Assembly: GCF_017316185.1 (NCBI RefSeq)
Contig: NZ_JAFLVX010000014.1
Span: 345-36,044, forward strand
Direction of reading: 5' to 3'
Source of the DNA: Candidatus Vagococcus giribetii
Lineage (GTDB): Bacteria; Bacillota; Bacilli; Lactobacillales; Vagococcaceae
DNA: 35,700 nucleotides
The translations under genes were made by a program, and so were the position numbers. The notes beneath the pieces are model-generated. The model worked only from the letters and a program-made list of their open reading frames with translations. It was not told the origin of the DNA and made no database searches. Below, piece by piece: positions 1-8,173 of the stretch. Within the stretch, counting starts at the first letter, position 1. Each line of letters starts with the position of its first letter.

Positions 1-2
1 CA

Positions 3-74
3 AATAAAGAACTGGCATCGATTGGCTATCAAGATATAGCCAAACAATACCAGTATATACACTTAAACTATTGA
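3..74 (+). CDS. ltrA: Group II intron-encoded reverse transcriptase/maturase, C-terminal fragment
   Basis: Only the last 23 codons lie in the window; the start is beyond the left edge. The frame reads NKELASIGYQDIAKQYQYIH and stops three codons later. It resembles the end of group II intron-encoded proteins, where a TN(K/R)xLxxxG stretch is followed by a Tyr- and His-containing tail. The stop codon abuts the domain V hairpin, as expected for an open reading frame sitting in domain IV. The fragment is too short to identify from protein sequence alone; the call rests mainly on the RNA structure directly after it. Confidence 0.55.
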   Translation, partial: NKELASIGYQDIAKQYQYIHLNY

Positions 75-109
75 ACCGCCGTATACGGAACCGTACGTAC
101 GGTGGTGTG
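73..109 (+). ncRNA. Group II intron domain V hairpin
   Basis: The sequence ACCGCCGTA (75-83) pairs with TACGGTGGT (99-107), allowing one G-U pair, and an inner stem TACGG/CCGTA closes on a short AA turn (84-95), with an internal bulge between the two stems. This is the size and two-stem shape of group II intron domain V, the catalytic core. The catalytic triad would be CGC, the form I associate with class C introns, rather than AGC. It is followed immediately by a domain VI-like helix. Confidence 0.7.
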
Positions 110-200
110 AGAGGGGCAAAGAGTTATTACTTAACTTTTTCCTCTACTCGATTGTAAAAAATAAATAACATCCTTTAATAAAACATTTAAAGCTATTTCG

Positions 201-230
201 TTTACTATGTTAATCTCCTGATGTTAAAAT
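201..230 (+). promoter_or_regulatory. Putative promoter of the LPXTG surface protein gene
   Basis: TTTACT (201-206) and TAAAAT (225-230) are separated by 18 bp, and a TG sits one base upstream of the -10 (extended -10). A strong AAGGGGAG ribosome binding site follows before the ATG at 282. Position relative to the gene supports it; no start site can be seen directly. Confidence 0.4.
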
Positions 231-281
231 GATTAAAAGTGACAAAAATATATCGCTTTATTAGAAAAGGGGAGTTTTTTT

Positions 282-3200
282 ATGAAAAAGAGCAATTGGT
301 TAACAGGTAGTGTTGTCACAATAACATTATTAAACACTGTATTTCCCGCAGTAAATGTTTCTGCTAATGTGATGTTAGAAAAAGAAACTTTAAATGAAGC
401 AAAATCATTAAAAAATAAAAGTCCGTTGATGTTGAAAAGTGATGCTTATTTAAACAAACTTAGTCAATACAATCAAAAAAAGGCTAACTATGAAGCTAAG
501 ATTAGTGAGATGGAGACAAAGAAAGCGTCTCTTGAGGCTAAAAAAAGTAACTATGAAGAAATGACTTTGGCTTACGAAGAAGAATTACTAACATATAAAA
601 ACGAGTTAGCAATTTATAAAGTTAGTAGTATGGACGAATACGAAGAAGTCACCAAAACATTAAAGCCTAAAATAGAAGAATATGAAAAACAAATAGATGC
701 TTACAAAAACAAATTAACCAATTATGAAACGATGCTAAAGGATTATGAAGACATGCTAGCTACGTATAGTAAAGAATCTGAAGCCTATCAAGAAGCTTTA
801 GCAAACTATGACGTATTACTTGCTGATTATCAAGAGGCAAAGGTGCATTTTGACCTAGTTTCAGCTGAGTATGACAAATTACTTCTTTCATACAATGAAG
901 ACTTAGCAACTTATCAAAAAGCTGTTAAAGATCTTGAAAATGAAATCGCTATCTATGAAGAAGAAGTTATCAAAAAGTATCAAAAAAATCTTGATGCATA
1001 TGGTGAAGAATTAAGTCAATACGAAGAGCAACTAACCAGTTATACAGAGAATTTAAAAGAGTACAAAGAGCAATTAGCGGCAATTGAAGCTGATTTATTA
1101 CCATATAAATCTAGATTAGCCGATTATGAACAAGAGTTGTTTGATCAAAAGGAAGCATTAAGTTTATATGATCAAAAGGCTGCATCTTATGATGCTAAAT
1201 TAGACGAGTACGACCAAAAGTTGTCTGACTATCAGATTGAGCTAGAAGCTTATAATCAAGAGAAACGAGCTTATGAGGCAGAACTAAGTAGGTCAGAATC
1301 GTTTATTTTAGATGCTCAAAAAAACATTGAGCAATATGAGGAGCAAGCGACTTCTTATCAAGCGAGACTATCAAGATATGAGAAAGATATCGATGAGTAC
1401 AAAATTTTAGCTAATAACTATCAAGAAGAAAAAGCTCCTTATGAAGAACAATTGCGTATTTATCAAGAGGAGTTGGATCAGTATACTGGCTTAGTACAAG
1501 AGAGTGAGCAAAAATTAACTAAGTATCGACAGGAAAAAGAGATTTATCAGAAACAATTAGCCTTATACGAAGAGCAATTAGAAGCGTATAAGCAGTCTGA
1601 TCAGAAAGCTTATGAAGAGATTCTTGAAAAGTATAATACGACTAAAGCTTCCTATGATGCAGTTAATAAGACCTTTGAAGAAGAATCTAGTCATTTAAAA
1701 CAACTTGAAGTAAAGCAAAATGAGCTAGTGACGAAACACAAACAGTTAGAAGATACCTACACACCTCTTCGAACAAAATATGAGGAAGCAACTAGTCTTT
1801 ATCAAGCAAAACAAAAAGAATACGAGAATTTACTTCAAGAATTTCTTTCTGTTACCACATCTCGTGATGAACTTGAAGTGGAGCTAGCAGCAGCTAGAGA
1901 GGAAGTTAAGACATTAACAGCTAAATATCATGAAGTAGACTCGTTGTATCAAGAAAAGAAACAAGTCTCAGATAATTTACTGATTGAAAAAGATAATCTA
2001 CTAACTGAGTATGATGAGCTAAACCGTATGTACCAACCATTGAAAACTCAAAATGCTAGGTTGTTAAAAGAATACAATGCCTTGTTAGAAGAGTTTAACC
2101 GATTGCATGCATTAGCCAATAGCTTAGAGAATGCCTATGATACAACGAGTGAAGAACGTGAACGCTTATTAGATGAGTATGAGTCAGTAAAACAAAGTTA
2201 TGATCAAACTGTAGAGGCATATAATCAAGCTAATATAGAGAAGGATAAGTTGGCGAATCAACTATCTGACTTGATTGTAATGGCTAATGGAGTCAATCAA
2301 AAACTGAGCCTAGTAAAAAAAGAAAAAGAAAAAACATCTAATGAGTATAAGGAAGCTCATGCAAGTTATTTAGTTACGTTAGGTGCCTATGAAGAGACTG
2401 AGGCTTTATTGAATCAAGCTAAAGTGACTAATCAAGCTATTCAAGTGGATTATGATGCTTTAAAAGTTTCTTATGATGAGACGCAAGTGATTTATCAAGA
2501 CACAACTAATCAGTACAATGAATTAATTGAAGAGTACCGCAAAGCTATCAAACAATATGAAGAGCTGACTCTAGAGTATGAAGCGATAAAATTATCTTAT
2601 GATAGTAGTTTGAAAAGATACAATGAATTGAGAGTGCAGGGTAAACAGTTAAATACAGAATTGAAACAAGTTTCTAAAGAACTGCTTATCTTGAAAAAAG
2701 AGTACTATATTTTATCAGCGACATACAAGTCATTGTTATCAGATTTCAATAAGATGGAGACAGTCTATCAATCAGAGATGGATGCTTATGAAGAAGGCAT
2801 AAAAGAAAAATTGAAGGTTGAACAAAATTATTCAGTAGTTAGTCAATCTTATCAAGAAACCAAAAGAATTATAGAAGAGAGCTTAGCAATTATAAATGAA
2901 TTAGTCTTGCTTTCACAATCATTTCCAATTGAAGAAAGTAAAGAATCAAACAGTAATAAAGAAGAACTAGCTAACTTTAGTCAGAATTGGAGCGCTCAAT
3001 TTAGCAAAGCATCTCAAGCTAAAAATGATCTATTAACAGCTATTGATCAGTATCAAGTAGTTTTGGACACGTTTAATGCGTCAAATAGTCAAGCTGAAAA
3101 CTCCCCAGTAGAGGCAATAAAAAGTCCTTTTTCTAAGGAGTTATTTGAAGCTAATTTTGAAGAGTATGATAAATGGTATCAGTCCTCATTGGTTGCTTAT

Positions 3201-4787
3201 AATGATAATGTAGAAATGACGCAACTATCCAAGGGTTTAAAAGAAAAAAATCAAGAGATTAATGATTTGGTAAAAGAAGTGATTAGTATAACGGAGGAGA
3301 GCTCTAGAGAAACGACTGATAAACTAGGAGAGGTTAGTTCAATTCCTAAGAACACGTATTTTCAATATAAAAACCAATACTTCAATTTGTTTACGAATGA
3401 AAAAATAGAGGAAATACTTGCTATTTTATCTGGTAATCAAGTCATTGTTGAGGAAACATTAAATGAATTATTGCCTAAAGATTCCAATGCTCTTGAGTTT
3501 AATTTAAAACTTATAAAAGAGGCTGTTGAGGTATTTAATAGAGATGTAGAGACAATAAAAAGTAAAGATGCGACCTTCAATATAGAAACAATTGATTTAG
3601 ATGATAACAAAAATAATGTGGCGAGAGCCTATAATGAATTATCAGATTATTTAAGTGTTCAAATTAATCCTAATTCGGAAGAAGCAGATGCGTTCTCAGT
3701 CTTATATAGCGAAACCGCACGCAAGAATACAGCAAACTTTGAGGGATCAAAAAAGCAAGCAAATAAGATGTCTGATGAGGAGTTTATTGATCGTTATGTT
3801 GATGGAATCACAGAACCAGGAGTTAGACCTGTTGAAGAGTTTACTGAAAATGATAAAATATATCAAACTATTTTCTTTGCTGGTGGTGCCTTCCACTCTA
3901 TTGAAGTAGCACCATACACATTCTTTTTTAAAGGAAAAGATTTAGTAGATGCTAACGTTACGTATAAAGATATCGAAAAGGTGAATGCCTTAGATATTGA
4001 TGTTGAAGAGGCGAAACCTAAAGAAGTAACAGTTCCGGAGTTACCGATTTGGCCAGGCGAGTTAGTAAAACCTGTTCCAGTGACTAATGTTGAGTTAACT
4101 TTCACTCAAGTTAAATTTCCTGAAAAACCTGAGGAACCTTTGTTAGGTGAAGCGTTAACTTCTATTGAAGAGGTGAGTGAACCAAAAGAGGCTGAAAAAA
4201 TAGATAATTTTGAAGATAGTCTTGATAAACCAATTGATGTTATTGACGTAAATGACCCAGTTGATTTTACTGAAAGCATCATTGAGATGCCCAAAGATGT
4301 TGAACTACCCGTTGAACCAGACAAACCTGAAATAGTCCCTCCTTTGGGTGATTTTGATGCTCCTAGTGGGAGTTTAGATGAATCAAAAGAAGTTACTAAA
4401 CCAGGAGATGTGACTGTTCCTGAGAAGGTAGATTTACCTGACTTAGAGTTGAAAGATCCTACAATTATTACCAAACCAGGAGAAATAGCACTGATAGAGC
4501 CAATTGAAAAACCAATTTTACCGAATGAAATAGGTGAGATTGAGGGGGTTAAGGAACCAGAAAAACCTGTGAAGCCAACAGACCCGACAGACCCAGTAGA
4601 TCAAGCTGAGCCGACAAATCCAACAGATTCAAAACAACCAAAAGAGGTAAGTGCTGGTAAGAGAACGAATAGTTCTCAAGGAAATATGGTATTACCTAAA
4701 ACAGGACAAGCTTCAGGTTTTATAGCTTCAATGACTGGACTTCTTGCAATGGTAAGTGGACTTTGGGTCTTTAGAAAGAAACACTAA
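282..4787 (+). CDS. LPXTG-anchored giant coiled-coil surface protein with tyrosine heptads
   Basis: This 1501-residue protein has a signal peptide (residues 1 to about 28, a basic MKKSNW start, a hydrophobic core and an AxA-like site near VSANV). Residues about 50-870 are an almost uninterrupted helical coiled coil. Much of residues 56-460 follows the heptad YxxxLxx, for example Tyr at 134, 141, 148, 155, 162, 169, 176 and 183, with Leu four residues after most of them. A less regular region (about 870-1245) follows, including a stretch with FFAGGAFHSIEVAPYTFFF. Residues 1245-1470 form a Pro/Glu/Asp/Val-rich, probably wall-spanning segment. The sorting signal is LPKTG (1471-1475), a hydrophobic stretch and RKKH. 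It should be covalently attached to peptidoglycan by sortase. I recognise no named family for the coiled coil; adhesin or surface stalk is inference. It is a single-gene unit with its own promoter and terminator. Confidence 0.85.
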   Translation: MKKSNWLTGSVVTITLLNTVFPAVNVSANVMLEKETLNEAKSLKNKSPLMLKSDAYLNKLSQYNQKKANYEAKISEMETKKASLEAKKSNYEEMTLAYEEELLTYKNELAIYKVSSMDEYEEVTKTLKPKIEEYEKQIDAYKNKLTNYETMLKDYEDMLATYSKESEAYQEALANYDVLLADYQEAKVHFDLVSAEYDKLLLSYNEDLATYQKAVKDLENEIAIYEEEVIKKYQKNLDAYGEELSQYEEQLTSYTENLKEYKEQLAAIEADLLPYKSRLADYEQELFDQKEALSLYDQKAASYDAKLDEYDQKLSDYQIELEAYNQEKRAYEAELSRSESFILDAQKNIEQYEEQATSYQARLSRYEKDIDEYKILANNYQEEKAPYEEQLRIYQEELDQYTGLVQESEQKLTKYRQEKEIYQKQLALYEEQLEAYKQSDQKAYEEILEKYNTTKASYDAVNKTFEEESSHLKQLEVKQNELVTKHKQLEDTYTPLRTKYEEATSLYQAKQKEYENLLQEFLSVTTSRDELEVELAAAREEVKTLTAKYHEVDSLYQEKKQVSDNLLIEKDNLLTEYDELNRMYQPLKTQNARLLKEYNALLEEFNRLHALANSLENAYDTTSEERERLLDEYESVKQSYDQTVEAYNQANIEKDKLANQLSDLIVMANGVNQKLSLVKKEKEKTSNEYKEAHASYLVTLGAYEETEALLNQAKVTNQAIQVDYDALKVSYDETQVIYQDTTNQYNELIEEYRKAIKQYEELTLEYEAIKLSYDSSLKRYNELRVQGKQLNTELKQVSKELLILKKEYYILSATYKSLLSDFNKMETVYQSEMDAYEEGIKEKLKVEQNYSVVSQSYQETKRIIEESLAIINELVLLSQSFPIEESKESNSNKEELANFSQNWSAQFSKASQAKNDLLTAIDQYQVVLDTFNASNSQAENSPVEAIKSPFSKELFEANFEEYDKWYQSSLVAYNDNVEMTQLSKGLKEKNQEINDLVKEVISITEESSRETTDKLGEVSSIPKNTYFQYKNQYFNLFTNEKIEEILAILSGNQVIVEETLNELLPKDSNALEFNLKLIKEAVEVFNRDVETIKSKDATFNIETIDLDDNKNNVARAYNELSDYLSVQINPNSEEADAFSVLYSETARKNTANFEGSKKQANKMSDEEFIDRYVDGITEPGVRPVEEFTENDKIYQTIFFAGGAFHSIEVAPYTFFFKGKDLVDANVTYKDIEKVNALDIDVEEAKPKEVTVPELPIWPGELVKPVPVTNVELTFTQVKFPEKPEEPLLGEALTSIEEVSEPKEAEKIDNFEDSLDKPIDVIDVNDPVDFTESIIEMPKDVELPVEPDKPEIVPPLGDFDAPSGSLDESKEVTKPGDVTVPEKVDLPDLELKDPTIITKPGEIALIEPIEKPILPNEIGEIEGVKEPEKPVKPTDPTDPVDQAEPTNPTDSKQPKEVSAGKRTNSSQGNMVLPKTGQASGFIASMTGLLAMVSGLWVFRKKH

Positions 4788-4821
4788 AGCCCAGTAAGAA
4801 AAAAATATCCAATAAATAAGG

Positions 4822-4863
4822 ATTCACTATGCAAGCATTATGACATAGTGAATTCTTTTTTTT
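4822..4863 (+). terminator. Intrinsic terminator of the surface protein gene
   Basis: A perfect 10-bp stem, ATTCACTATG (4822-4831) with CATAGTGAAT (4844-4853), closes a 12-base loop and is followed by C and a run of eight T. It lies 35 bp after the stop of the LPXTG gene. Confidence 0.85.
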
Positions 4864-4926
4864 ATTACCTGTTAGCTAGGTTTGAGAGGTTATGAGTAGT
4901 TAGTGCTAGGATCTTTTCATATTTCC

Positions 4927-4955
4927 TTGAAGTTACTAGTAGGAACAGGTATATT
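4927..4955 (+). promoter_or_regulatory. Putative promoter of the pabABC operon
   Basis: TTGAAG (4927-4932) and TATATT (4950-4955) are separated by exactly 17 bp, a near-consensus sigma-A promoter, 40 bp before the pabA start codon. Confidence 0.55.
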
Positions 4956-4995
4956 TTAAGTATTGAAAAAATTAAAACGATTACAAGGAGAGCTT

Positions 4996-5583
4996 ATGTT
5001 TCTTTTGATTGATAATTACGATTCATTTGTTTACAATTTAGCTTCGTATGTTGAGGAGCTGGGAGAGAAGATTGAGGTAATGAGAGTTGATGAGGTAGAT
5101 TTTCATCAGTTAGATCAACGAATTTCAAATCTTGATGGGCTTATTATTTCACCAGGACCTAAACGCCCAGAAGATGCAGTAGAGTCATTAAAGGTATTAG
5201 ATCGTTATCAGGATAAGTTACCCATTTTAGGAGTATGTTTAGGTCATCAGGTAATGGGGCACTACTACGGTGGGCAAGTGAAAAAAGGTAAGAAGCCTGT
5301 TCACGGGAAGGTATCACTGGTTAGTCATACACAGCATGAGATGTTTGAGAAGGTGCCAGAATCTTTTAAAGTGACGAGATATCATTCACTTTCTTTAGTA
5401 GAAGAGAGTATGCCAGATTGTTTAGAAGTAACGGCGAAAAGCGAAGATGGTGTGATTATGGGGATTGCTCATAAATCTAAGCCGATATACGGCGTGCAGT
5501 ATCATCCGGAAGCTTTGTTAACAGAATATGGTCATCAGGTGTTACAAAATTTTATTAATCAATGTAAAAAAGGAGCCCGCTAG
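4996..5583 (+). CDS. pabA: Aminodeoxychorismate synthase, glutamine amidotransferase subunit
   Basis: A class I glutamine amidotransferase of 195 residues, the normal length. It releases ammonia from glutamine for the partner PabB to convert chorismate to 4-amino-4-deoxychorismate, the first step to p-aminobenzoate and folate. The catalytic Cys81 lies in GVCLGHQ, and His170 and Glu172 lie in QYHPEA; the N-terminal LLIDNYDSFVYN and the SPGP loop are also typical. The start is the ATG at 4996, with AAGGAG five bases upstream; a TTG at 4963 in the same frame has no ribosome binding site and would add 11 unconserved residues. Sequence alone does not separate PabA from TrpG, but pabB and pabC follow directly and no trp gene is nearby. 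Some relatives serve both pathways. Confidence 0.92.
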   Translation: MFLLIDNYDSFVYNLASYVEELGEKIEVMRVDEVDFHQLDQRISNLDGLIISPGPKRPEDAVESLKVLDRYQDKLPILGVCLGHQVMGHYYGGQVKKGKKPVHGKVSLVSHTQHEMFEKVPESFKVTRYHSLSLVEESMPDCLEVTAKSEDGVIMGIAHKSKPIYGVQYHPEALLTEYGHQVLQNFINQCKKGAR

Positions 5584-5585
5584 TC

Positions 5586-6941
5586 ATGACAAGTGTTCGC
5601 TACTATGAAAAGTATCCTAGTATTTCAACTGTGTTTGATCTTTTTTCGACAACGCCTTATGCGGTTTTTTTAGATTCTTCTCTTCAAAATAAGTTGGGAC
5701 AGTATTCTATTATAGGTTTGAATCCTTATTTGATATTAGAAAGTAAAAATCAGGTGGTTAGGGCAAATGGAGAAATCAGTTCTGAATCACTTGAATACCT
5801 AATGAATCAGCAGATGGCTACAGAAAATCAAGAGAATCTGGAAGAATTACCCTTAGTAACAGGTGCTATTGGTTATTATTCTTACGACTATGGTATGGAG
5901 AAGATGGGAGTTTCTTCTAGGCACGAAGATCTGATTGGTGTTCAAGAGGCAATTTTTTGCTTTTACGATTGTTTTATCATTGAAGACCATCAAAAAGGTA
6001 GATTAGCTGTAATTTCTAACGGAAAGCTAAAAGAGACTGAAACGCAATTAAATGAATTAGAAGAATTGATTTTTGCACAAGAGGAAGTAACTTACTGCTT
6101 AGAAAATTCTAGTAGCCATGAGATGAGTGTTACGACTAATATGGAGCAAGAGGCTTATGTGAAAGCAATTAAGCGAGTGATTGACTATATTTATGAAGGT
6201 GATATCTACGTGATGAATTTAACTCGTCAGTTAGTGATTGATAGTCAAATTAAGCCTTATGAGTTATTTAAGAAGTTAAGAGAGATTAATCCGTCGCCAT
6301 TTGGTGGGTATTTAAATTATCCCGACTTTCAAGTGGTTTCCTCATCTCCTGAGCGTTTTATTGAAGTTAAGGATCGCGTGGTGACTACTAGACCAATCAA
6401 GGGAACTAGAAAAAGGGGACAAACAAAAGAGGAAGACAAGGCGTTAAAAGCAGATTTGGAGAATTCTGAAAAAGAGAAAAGTGAATTGTTGATGGTAGTC
6501 GACTTACAGCGAAATGATTTAAACAAAGTGTGCCAAGCTGGATCAGTCAAAGTACCTAATCTTTTCTTTGTTGAGCCTTATGCCACTGTCTTTCATTTAG
6601 TGGCTGATGTTCAGGGGCGTTTGAAAGAGGGAGTCTCAACAGTTGATTTACTCGCATCAGTGTCACCAGGAGGCTCAATAACTGGCAATCCTAAATACAG
6701 AGCAATGGAGATTATTGATGAGTTAGAAGAAAGTAGAAGAGGTCTCTATACAGGCTCTATGGGCTATATATCAGCAACAGGTGATAGTGATTTTAATATT
6801 ATCATTAGAACAGCTATTGCTAAAGAGGGCAAGTTCCATCTAGGTATAGGTGGAGGAATCACCTCTGAGTCAATTCCTTTAGATGAATTTGAAGAGACGA
6901 ATCAAAAGGCGAAAGCGATTGTCGAAAGTTTTAGAAGATAG
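5586..6941 (+). CDS. pabB: Aminodeoxychorismate synthase component I
   Basis: A 451-residue chorismate-binding enzyme that aminates chorismate with ammonia supplied by PabA. The diagnostic motif is PIKGT, with Lys272 at the position where anthranilate synthase has Ala (PIAGT); this supports PabB over TrpE. Other conserved pieces are ELLMVVDLQRNDLNKV, SVSPGGSITGNPK and GIGGGITSES near the C-terminus. The start lies two bases after the pabA stop, with AAAGGAG inside the end of pabA, so the two are probably translationally coupled. Full length, with no fused PabC domain; the lyase is the separate next gene. Confidence 0.93.
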   Translation: MTSVRYYEKYPSISTVFDLFSTTPYAVFLDSSLQNKLGQYSIIGLNPYLILESKNQVVRANGEISSESLEYLMNQQMATENQENLEELPLVTGAIGYYSYDYGMEKMGVSSRHEDLIGVQEAIFCFYDCFIIEDHQKGRLAVISNGKLKETETQLNELEELIFAQEEVTYCLENSSSHEMSVTTNMEQEAYVKAIKRVIDYIYEGDIYVMNLTRQLVIDSQIKPYELFKKLREINPSPFGGYLNYPDFQVVSSSPERFIEVKDRVVTTRPIKGTRKRGQTKEEDKALKADLENSEKEKSELLMVVDLQRNDLNKVCQAGSVKVPNLFFVEPYATVFHLVADVQGRLKEGVSTVDLLASVSPGGSITGNPKYRAMEIIDELEESRRGLYTGSMGYISATGDSDFNIIIRTAIAKEGKFHLGIGGGITSESIPLDEFEETNQKAKAIVESFRR

Positions 6942-6956
6942 AGATGAGGAATAGAT

Positions 6957-7673
6957 ATGCAGTTAGATGAAGGATTCTATTTTGGTTTAGGGGCTTTTGA
7001 AACGTTGTGTGTCCATCAAAAAAAAATTGTTTTTTTAGAAGAGCATCTAAAAAGGCTTAGAAAAACTTTATTATTTTTAGGTATTAAGCAACCTCTTACA
7101 AGTCAAGAGTTGATGGATTATGTTAGTAAACAAGACAAGGAAAGTTTTGTTTTGAAAGTGGCCATCTCAGCAGAAAACAAATTATTCTCTATTAGAGATA
7201 ATCCCTATACAAAAGAGATGTACGAAACAGGCTTTGACATCAAGTTGTCTGATAATCGTCGTAATGCTTATTCACCTTTTGTTTATCATAAAACCTTGAA
7301 TTACGGGGATAACATCATGGAAAATCGTTTGGCAAAAAAAGAAGGGTATCAGGAGGTTCTCTTCTTAAATACAGAAGGCTTAGTTAGTGAATGCAGTACT
7401 GCCAATATCTTTTTTGTTAAAAATAAACAGATATACACACCGAAAATTGAGAATGGTTTGTTACCAGGTATCTTGAGAGAGTATGTATTGAAGGCGTATT
7501 CTGTGATTGAGAAAGATCTATCCTTATCTGATATAGAACACATGGAAGAAGCTTTTGTGACCAATTCTGTTCTTGGGATTATGCCAGTGTGTCGTATTGG
7601 ACAAACAAAATTTCCTTCTATCAAAGAGAGTCAAAAAATGGCAGAAAAATATGTTGAGTCAATAAGTTATTAA
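6957..7673 (+). CDS. pabC: 4-amino-4-deoxychorismate lyase (class IV PLP enzyme)
   Basis: This 238-residue protein has the fold-type IV PLP aminotransferase/lyase pattern. It would remove pyruvate from aminodeoxychorismate to give p-aminobenzoate. The probable PLP lysine is Lys112 in YHKTLNY, followed by the usual ECSTANIFF and NGLLPGILRE stretches that bind the cofactor phosphate. N-terminal GFYFGLGAFET is typical of the family. It begins 15 bp after pabB with GAGGAAT upstream. Branched-chain or D-amino-acid aminotransferases share the fold, but the pabA-pabB context makes PabC by far the best call. It is slightly short for the family. Confidence 0.9.
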   Translation: MQLDEGFYFGLGAFETLCVHQKKIVFLEEHLKRLRKTLLFLGIKQPLTSQELMDYVSKQDKESFVLKVAISAENKLFSIRDNPYTKEMYETGFDIKLSDNRRNAYSPFVYHKTLNYGDNIMENRLAKKEGYQEVLFLNTEGLVSECSTANIFFVKNKQIYTPKIENGLLPGILREYVLKAYSVIEKDLSLSDIEHMEEAFVTNSVLGIMPVCRIGQTKFPSIKESQKMAEKYVESISY

Positions 7674-7684
7674 ATAACTAAAGG

Positions 7685-7724
7685 AAAAAGCTGATAAGCC
7701 CACTACAGGTTTTATCAGCTTTTT
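7685..7724. terminator. Bidirectional terminator between pabC and the ACT gene
   Basis: A 13-bp perfect stem, AAAAAGCTGATAA (7685-7697) with TTATCAGCTTTTT (7712-7724), has A and T tracts at its ends, so it can end transcription from both sides. It lies between the convergent pabC and ACT-protein genes. Confidence 0.85.
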
Positions 7725-7735
7725 AGCATGCCTTC

Positions 7736-8173
7736 TTATTCAACAGAAACAAGATTAATCTTAGAAACACCTTCAATGGCTTCTATTTGATTTAACAAGT
7801 CTTGAATGGGTATTTGTAAGTCTTTAATATCTAAACTTATCAGAACGTTAGCTTTCTTTTGAATGGGAATATTTTGATTAATGGTCAAAACACTTCCGCC
7901 ATTTTCTGAGATTACTTTTAAGACGTAAGACAGAATGCCTTTTTTATCCGACAAGACAAAAGAGATAAGAGCTTTTCTTTCTAGTGTCATGTCTTGAGTA
8001 GAAAACACATGGTCTTTGTATTTATAATACGCACTACGAGAAATGCCAACGTGTTTAATCGCATCGCTCACATGGTTAAATTCTCCTGTGTCTAAACTTT
8101 TTTTAACAGCAATCACTTTTGAAAAAACATCTGGTAACATGGCTTCATCTACGATTAAATAGTTTGTTAACAT
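7736..8173 (-). CDS. ACT domain-containing protein (PheB/UPF0735 type)
   Basis: A 145-residue protein. Residues about 8-60 look like a small helix-turn-helix-like region (VSDAIKHVGISRSAYYKYKD), and about 65-145 form an ACT domain (LISFVLSDKKGILSYVLKVISENGGSVLTINQ) of the kind that binds amino acids. This layout matches the UPF0735/PheB family, whose biochemical role is not settled. Its ATG overlaps the end of thrB by 7 bases and has GGAAGGAG upstream, so it is the third gene of thrC-thrB-ACT. The context suggests an amino-acid-sensing role in threonine synthesis; that is inference. In Bacillus subtilis the relative sits next to pheA instead. Confidence 0.82.
   Translation of the reverse strand: MLTNYLIVDEAMLPDVFSKVIAVKKSLDTGEFNHVSDAIKHVGISRSAYYKYKDHVFSTQDMTLERKALISFVLSDKKGILSYVLKVISENGGSVLTINQNIPIQKKANVLISLDIKDLQIPIQDLLNQIEAIEGVSKINLVSVE

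Larger units (their letters stand above)
1..152 (+). mobile_element. 3' end of a group II intron, probably class C
   Basis: The left edge carries the last part of a group II intron whose body lies outside the window. Three things line up: the tail of a reading frame ending at 72-74, a domain V-like hairpin at 73-109, and a domain VI-like hairpin at 110-150 followed by ACTCGAT. In the second hairpin AAAG (118-121) pairs with CTTT (135-138) around an inner stem, and AGAGG (110-114) pairs with CCTCT (140-144). The ending CTACTCGAT resembles the 3' ends I know from bacterial class C introns, so I place the intron end near 152. That class and the exact end are inference from memory of the family; the paired hairpins are seen directly. 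Confidence 0.7.

Noticed and set aside
400-1700. Repeating 21-bp pattern as a CRISPR array or tandem DNA repeat
   Set aside because: The period is the protein heptad read through varied codons; there is no conserved DNA repeat or spacer structure.
3655-4474. Open frames inside the surface protein gene (one forward in another frame, two on the minus strand)
   Set aside because: They run antisense or out of frame through the low-complexity C-terminal part, lack ribosome binding sites and give Ser/Thr-rich or random translations. They are shadows of the real gene.
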